A stretch of 9,223 nucleotides of DNA from NCBI GenBank assembly GCA_903828035.1, contig CAIKKV010000048.1, positions 1 to 9,223 on the forward strand, in the 5' to 3' direction. Both the position numbers and the translations under genes were made by a program. The notes below the pieces were generated by a model, which did not search any database, had not been told where the DNA came from, and worked only from the letters and a program-made list of their open reading frames with translations. The stretch's first letter is position 1. Each line of letters opens with the position of its first letter. Origin of the DNA: an uncultured bacterium (lineage in GTDB: Bacteria; Verrucomicrobiota; Kiritimatiellia; CAIKKV01). Positions 6,190-9,223 of this stretch are shown in pieces.

Positions 6190-8106
6190 TCAAAAAAACA
6201 GATAGCTGGTATCGATTCCGTTGAACCAGTACCAGCGTTTGAAGGAGCGGCTGACGCCCTGGCGCAGCCTGATTTCCGAGCTCGATTTGGCGGCTTTGGC
6301 CAGCGGCTCGATCAGGCTTTCCCAGTGATATTTGCCCATGACGGAATCGGGCAGGAAAGCCAGGACGTTTTTTTCCATGTGGAAGAAGGTCATATAGCTC
6401 CAGTGCGATTCAAAAAGGCGGTCCGTCAGCGTTTTTCGCTCCCGCAGTCGGGCGAGGAACACGGCCAGGCGTTTCCGTAATTCTCCGGCGGGCAGGTAGG
6501 CCGATCCCTCATACAGCGCCCGTGATTCCGCGACGAGTGGCTTGTCGGGCCCGGCCTGTTTCATCAGGAGATCCATCTCCGCGCGACCGCTCAGGAGCCG
6601 CCCCCGTTCGATCGCGTCCCGGAGCGGAGGCAGCCGGTCGTTCAGCTTTCGGGCGTCTGCGGCCAGCCGGGCCACGGTGGCGGGATCGGCTTTCAGCAGC
6701 GCCTTCGCGCCCCAGGTTGTTTCCAGGTCCTGGAGCAGGCGGACGCCCGCCTTCACGTTTTTACGGCCGAAATAGTAGCGGGTGTACTCCTCAAGAACGC
6801 GTTCCGCCGTGCAGGCCGGATCCCAGAGCACACTGGCGTAGACGGCCTTGTTCACGTCCTCGTAGAGGCCCTCCGAGTAGAGGGCGGTGCCGCAGCCGGC
6901 CCGCGCGATCTTCCCGGCTTCGGCTTCGAAACGAACCGGTGCGGGATTGGCGCCGTTGCAGCCATAGGAGGTGAAGTAGCAATCGAACATGCTGATTTCC
7001 GGAAACACCATCCACTTGTAGCGCGGATCGAGCGGCCGTTCCGCGGCATGATTCGTCTGGGTCATGATGCCCTGGAACCAGTCGGCCTTCTGATCGCAGA
7101 GGGCGTAGACCATGGCCCGCTCCTGTTCATCCATCAGCCAGGTCGAGATGAAGAACTCGACATCGGGATTCGCCTTGCGGACGATTTCGGCGATCGGGGC
7201 GGCCAGCTCGAGGAACTTCTTTCCCCAGCGGCCGGGCGCATGCGAGCACTGTTCGCAGCCGCAGCCGCCCTGGTCATAGGGCCAATGCGTGTACGTATCC
7301 ACCGGGCCCACCAGCTCCATGATCTTGCGCCGGTTTTCGAGGATCATGCGGAGGCCCCCGGGTTTGGAGGGGCAGATCTGGCTGAGGGGATAGAATCCGC
7401 CATGCCTTCCGCGACTGTCCACCTGGAGCCCGGGCGGCGGCTGATGGGCAAAGCCCTCGTTGCCGAGTCCCATTGTGCCGACCTTCAACCCGCAGGCCCG
7501 CGCCTTTTCCCCGATATGGCGGAGCCGCGCCGCCATTTTCGAGCCCCGGCTTGCGGGATCTTTCCAGAATCCATAGGGGAACCAGTTGGCGTCGAACCAG
7601 AACATCAGCAGGTCGAAGCCCCAGAGCGCCATCTCTTCAATGTACCGGTCGATCCGCGCGAGGGGGGCGGTCTCGTAATAATTGTTGAAGTGGGTGGCGA
7701 AGTAGACGCCCCGGTTATACACCGCCGGGGCCCGGGTCTCGTTCAAGGCCGGCATGGGCGCGCGCGCCGGCTCCAGCTCCAGGTGACGAAGCAGCCACCC
7801 CAAGCCGAACAGCAAGCCGAGCGCGTCTGATCCGCAAACGGTCAGCGTCCGGCCGCTTGTAGCGATGGCGTAGGCCTGGGGCTTTTCGGGAAGGGGAAGG
7901 CCTGCCGCTTGGAGGTCAGCCCGCAGGGAGGCGTCTTTCACCGTTCCCGCTTTTAGCGTCCAGGCCGGCGTGACGCCCGCCGGAAGACGGCGGCTCAGCT
8001 TGACGCGAGTGCGTTCTTTCCAGCGCGCGGAGAAAAGCTCGACGGCTTTTTCCGCCAGTTCGCCAGGGGACGCGGAGGATGTCAGCAGGACAGGGGTAGT
8101 GCGCAT
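6190..8106 (-). CDS. Putative TIM-barrel glycoside hydrolase with GH20/GH67-like N-terminal domain
   Basis: 638 aa from ATG at 8106. Residues ~1-125 look like the small alpha/beta domain found before GH20 and GH67 barrels: a strand with PVLLTSS, then QAYAIATSGRTLTVCGSDALG (77-97) and LLFGLGWLLRHLEL (98-111). Residues ~127-440 look like a TIM barrel: NRGVYFATHFNNYY (131-144), WGFDLLMFWFDANWF (162-176), GLKVGTMGLGNEGF (206-219), ICPSKP (244-249), PYDQGGCGCEQC (276-287), FFISTWLMDE (318-327), WMVFPEISMFD (365-375) and SEGLYEDVNKAVYASVLWDP (411-430). The last helices (~435-638) resemble the C-terminal helical part of such glycosidases. Candidate acids are Asp278, Glu370 and Glu412. Cys282, Cys284 and Cys287 form CxCxxC, as I recall from DUF4838-like proteins. 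I cannot assign a numbered family. There is no signal peptide and no Shine-Dalgarno before the ATG; the frame continues upstream only across the opposing SGNH gene. It is divergent from that gene. Confidence 0.68.
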   Translation of the reverse strand: MRTTPVLLTSSASPGELAEKAVELFSARWKERTRVKLSRRLPAGVTPAWTLKAGTVKDASLRADLQAAGLPLPEKPQAYAIATSGRTLTVCGSDALGLLFGLGWLLRHLELEPARAPMPALNETRAPAVYNRGVYFATHFNNYYETAPLARIDRYIEEMALWGFDLLMFWFDANWFPYGFWKDPASRGSKMAARLRHIGEKARACGLKVGTMGLGNEGFAHQPPPGLQVDSRGRHGGFYPLSQICPSKPGGLRMILENRRKIMELVGPVDTYTHWPYDQGGCGCEQCSHAPGRWGKKFLELAAPIAEIVRKANPDVEFFISTWLMDEQERAMVYALCDQKADWFQGIMTQTNHAAERPLDPRYKWMVFPEISMFDCYFTSYGCNGANPAPVRFEAEAGKIARAGCGTALYSEGLYEDVNKAVYASVLWDPACTAERVLEEYTRYYFGRKNVKAGVRLLQDLETTWGAKALLKADPATVARLAADARKLNDRLPPLRDAIERGRLLSGRAEMDLLMKQAGPDKPLVAESRALYEGSAYLPAGELRKRLAVFLARLRERKTLTDRLFESHWSYMTFFHMEKNVLAFLPDSVMGKYHWESLIEPLAKAAKSSSEIRLRQGVSRSFKRWYWFNGIDTSYLFF

Positions 8107-8178
8107 AGGGGTATAGTCGAACGTGTTTTCGGGTGATCGAACTCGACAACAAATCGCAGAAAAGATAGTCTCGCCGCT
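8107..8178. promoter_or_regulatory. Divergent intergenic promoter region
   Basis: This 72-bp region separates the glycosidase (leftward) and SGNH hydrolase (rightward) starts, so it should hold both promoters. Rightward, TCGACA (8143-8148) matches the -35 consensus at 5 of 6 and GATAGT (8164-8169) the -10 at 4 of 6, but with a short 15-bp spacer. Leftward, TATACC (8115-8110 on the minus strand) is a weak -10-like hexamer with no well-placed -35. TCGAAC occurs twice in direct orientation at 8117-8122 and 8137-8142, 20 bp apart. Neither gene has a Shine-Dalgarno in the space before its ATG. Confidence 0.45.
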
Positions 8179-8841
8179 ATGGAAAAGAAAACAAGCAAAA
8201 TCGAGACGATTGTGTTCATCGGCGACAGCATTACCGATTGCGGGCGGCGGGGGCCGAATGCGCCGCTGGGCGACGGCTATGTGCGCACCGTGTCGGAATT
8301 CTTCGCCATCCGCCAGCCGGCCCGGACCCTGCGGTTCATCAACAAGGGCATCGGCGGGCAGACGATCGCGGATCTGCAGGAGCGCTGGACCGACGATGTG
8401 ATTCACCAGAACCCGGACACGCTGGTGATGATGATCGGCATCAACGATCTGTGCCGGATGGTCGTCCAGGCGCCCACCAGCGTTCCGCCCGAGCGCTATG
8501 GAAAGCTGTACGATGAATTGATGGCCCGCACGCGCCAGGAGCTGCCGCATTGCCGGATCGTGCTGATGGAGCCTTTCTATATCACCCGCGAAACCGCCCG
8601 CACCTCCATCCGGCACACCGTGTTCAGCAAGCTCGGGGACTACATCCGGATCGTGCACGCGATGTCGCGCAAATACAAGGCGGAGCTGATTCCGCTTCAC
8701 GCGATGTTCCAGAAGCTTCTCCGGCACCGCAAGCCCGAGGAGTTCTGCCCCGAGCCCGTCCACCCCAATCATGCCGGCCACCTGGCCATGGCCGAGGCGG
8801 TCTACGACACGCTGGCCAAGGGCGGAGCGCGCCGCCGGTAG
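8179..8841 (+). CDS. SGNH/GDSL-family hydrolase, probable carbohydrate esterase
   Basis: A 220-aa protein, normal size for a single-domain SGNH hydrolase. Block I is VFIGDSITDCG (12-22) with nucleophile Ser17; block II is INKGIGGQT (54-62) with Gly at the oxyanion position; block III is MIGINDL (85-91) with Asn89; block V is PEPVHPNHAGHLAMAEAVYD (191-210) with His195. In block V the usual triad Asp of DxxH is Glu192, from a clear GAG codon. Many short proteins of this type remove acetyl or other acyl groups from sugars (for example in the CE3/CE12-like range), which fits the neighbours; others act on lipids. There is no signal peptide, so it is probably cytoplasmic. It is divergent from the glycosidase gene and convergent with the next gene, ending 6 bp from its stop. 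The fold is certain; the substrate is inferred from context. Confidence 0.88.
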   Translation: MEKKTSKIETIVFIGDSITDCGRRGPNAPLGDGYVRTVSEFFAIRQPARTLRFINKGIGGQTIADLQERWTDDVIHQNPDTLVMMIGINDLCRMVVQAPTSVPPERYGKLYDELMARTRQELPHCRIVLMEPFYITRETARTSIRHTVFSKLGDYIRIVHAMSRKYKAELIPLHAMFQKLLRHRKPEEFCPEPVHPNHAGHLAMAEAVYDTLAKGGARRR

Positions 8842-8847
8842 TCCTCG

Positions 8848-9222
8848 CTATTTCCGGCGGACCCACTTGCCGTCTTTCCAGTCGTAGATGGATTTTGTCC
8901 CGAAATCGATCTTGCTGTCGAAGACGCCGTCAACGTTCTCGTCCACCAGCGTGTAGGCGTCGTCTCCTTTCGCGTCCCGGACGTGAATCATGTAGGCGGC
9001 GATGGTCTTATCCCCCTCGCCGCTGGCATAGTTCAAAAAAGGGCGCCTGTCGGCGTAAACCGTGAACGTGTTGGCCGCCTTCATGTAGAGGGGCTCGTCT
9101 TTTTTTGTGACAAGAAGGAAGTCGTGCGCGCCGTCCGTTCCGTAATGCACGCGATAGGGGCCCACGTCAACCTGCCGGTCATCTTGCGTGTAGCCCGCGG
9201 AGCGGGCGGGCTCGCTTTTCTG
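8848..9222 (-). CDS. Unrecognised, probably exported protein, C-terminal part
   Basis: The frame stays open to the right edge, so the 5' end is missing; a GTG at 9165 is in frame but there is no reason to prefer it. At least 124 residues are visible. They are hydrophilic and beta-rich, with FLNYASGEGDK, AAYMIHVRDAKGDDAY, then DENVDGVFD (8917-8943), which fits the DxNxDGxxD calcium-loop pattern, and a C-terminal IYDWKDGKWVRRK. Small exported or lipoprotein-type proteins often look like this, but no signal peptide or lipobox is in the window. I do not recognise a family and assign no function. It converges with the SGNH gene, separated by 6 bp. Confidence 0.6.
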   Translation of the reverse strand, partial: QKSEPARSAGYTQDDRQVDVGPYRVHYGTDGAHDFLLVTKKDEPLYMKAANTFTVYADRRPFLNYASGEGDKTIAAYMIHVRDAKGDDAYTLVDENVDGVFDSKIDFGTKSIYDWKDGKWVRRK

Positions 9223-9223
9223 C

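Noticed and set aside
8107..8781. Upstream extension of the minus-strand glycosidase frame as far as an ATG at 8781.
   Set aside because: It runs opposite to nearly the whole SGNH gene, whose blocks I-V are intact; the small N-terminal domain begins naturally at ATG 8106.
9192..9219. Stem-loop AGCCCGC / GCGGGCT (7-bp stem, 7-nt loop) followed by CGC and TTTT, like a plus-strand terminator.
   Set aside because: It lies inside the coding frame of the minus-strand edge gene and about 350 bp beyond the SGNH stop; the T-run is short and offset, and GC-rich DNA gives such stems often.
1..9223. CRISPR arrays, tRNA or rRNA genes, insertion sequences, phage or defence genes.
   Set aside because: No spaced direct repeats, RNA gene signatures, transposase motifs or defence-type domains were seen on either strand.

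Overview
The window is GC-rich, densely coded bacterial DNA that looks like a carbohydrate-degradation locus. Its content suggests a heterotroph of the PVC type (Kiritimatiellota, Lentisphaerota, Verrucomicrobiota or Planctomycetota) or a similar environmental polysaccharide degrader: an FG-GAP/CBM96-like protein, two heparinase II/III-superfamily proteins, an unusual TIM-barrel glycosidase and an SGNH hydrolase. The taxonomic guess rests on gene content and base composition only; there is no rRNA or marker gene.

Layout. Positions 2-6137 (+) hold four genes that read as one operon: (i) the 3' part of a gene with FG-GAP-like Asp-rich loops followed by a CBM96/DNRLRE-like domain; (ii) a heparinase II/III-type polysaccharide lyase, whose GTG start overlaps gene (i) by 11 bp behind a strong Shine-Dalgarno; (iii) a nitrilase-superfamily carbon-nitrogen hydrolase, 8 bp downstream; (iv) a second, divergent heparinase II/III-like protein, 1 bp downstream. 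A 52-bp convergent gap follows and contains a copy of a short imperfect palindrome that I recognise as widespread in bacterial genomes. Positions 6190-8106 (-) encode a 638-aa putative glycosidase with a GH20/GH67-like N-terminal domain and a TIM barrel. A 72-bp divergent promoter region separates it from an SGNH/GDSL hydrolase at 8179-8841 (+). The window ends in the C-terminal part of an unrecognised, probably exported protein on the minus strand.

How the parts may work together (inference). The CBM-like protein may bind polysaccharide outside the cell. The two lyase-fold proteins, the C-N hydrolase, the glycosidase and the esterase-like SGNH protein all lack a visible signal peptide, so they may process imported oligosaccharides in the cytoplasm: cleaving uronic acid linkages, removing an amide-linked or ester-linked group and releasing sugars. 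A C-N hydrolase inserted between two lyase-fold genes with almost no spacing is the most distinctive feature. It suggests a substrate carrying an amide (N-acyl, N-carbamoyl or uronamide). No transporter, SusC/D pair, sulfatase or regulator lies in the window, so the substrate is not known.
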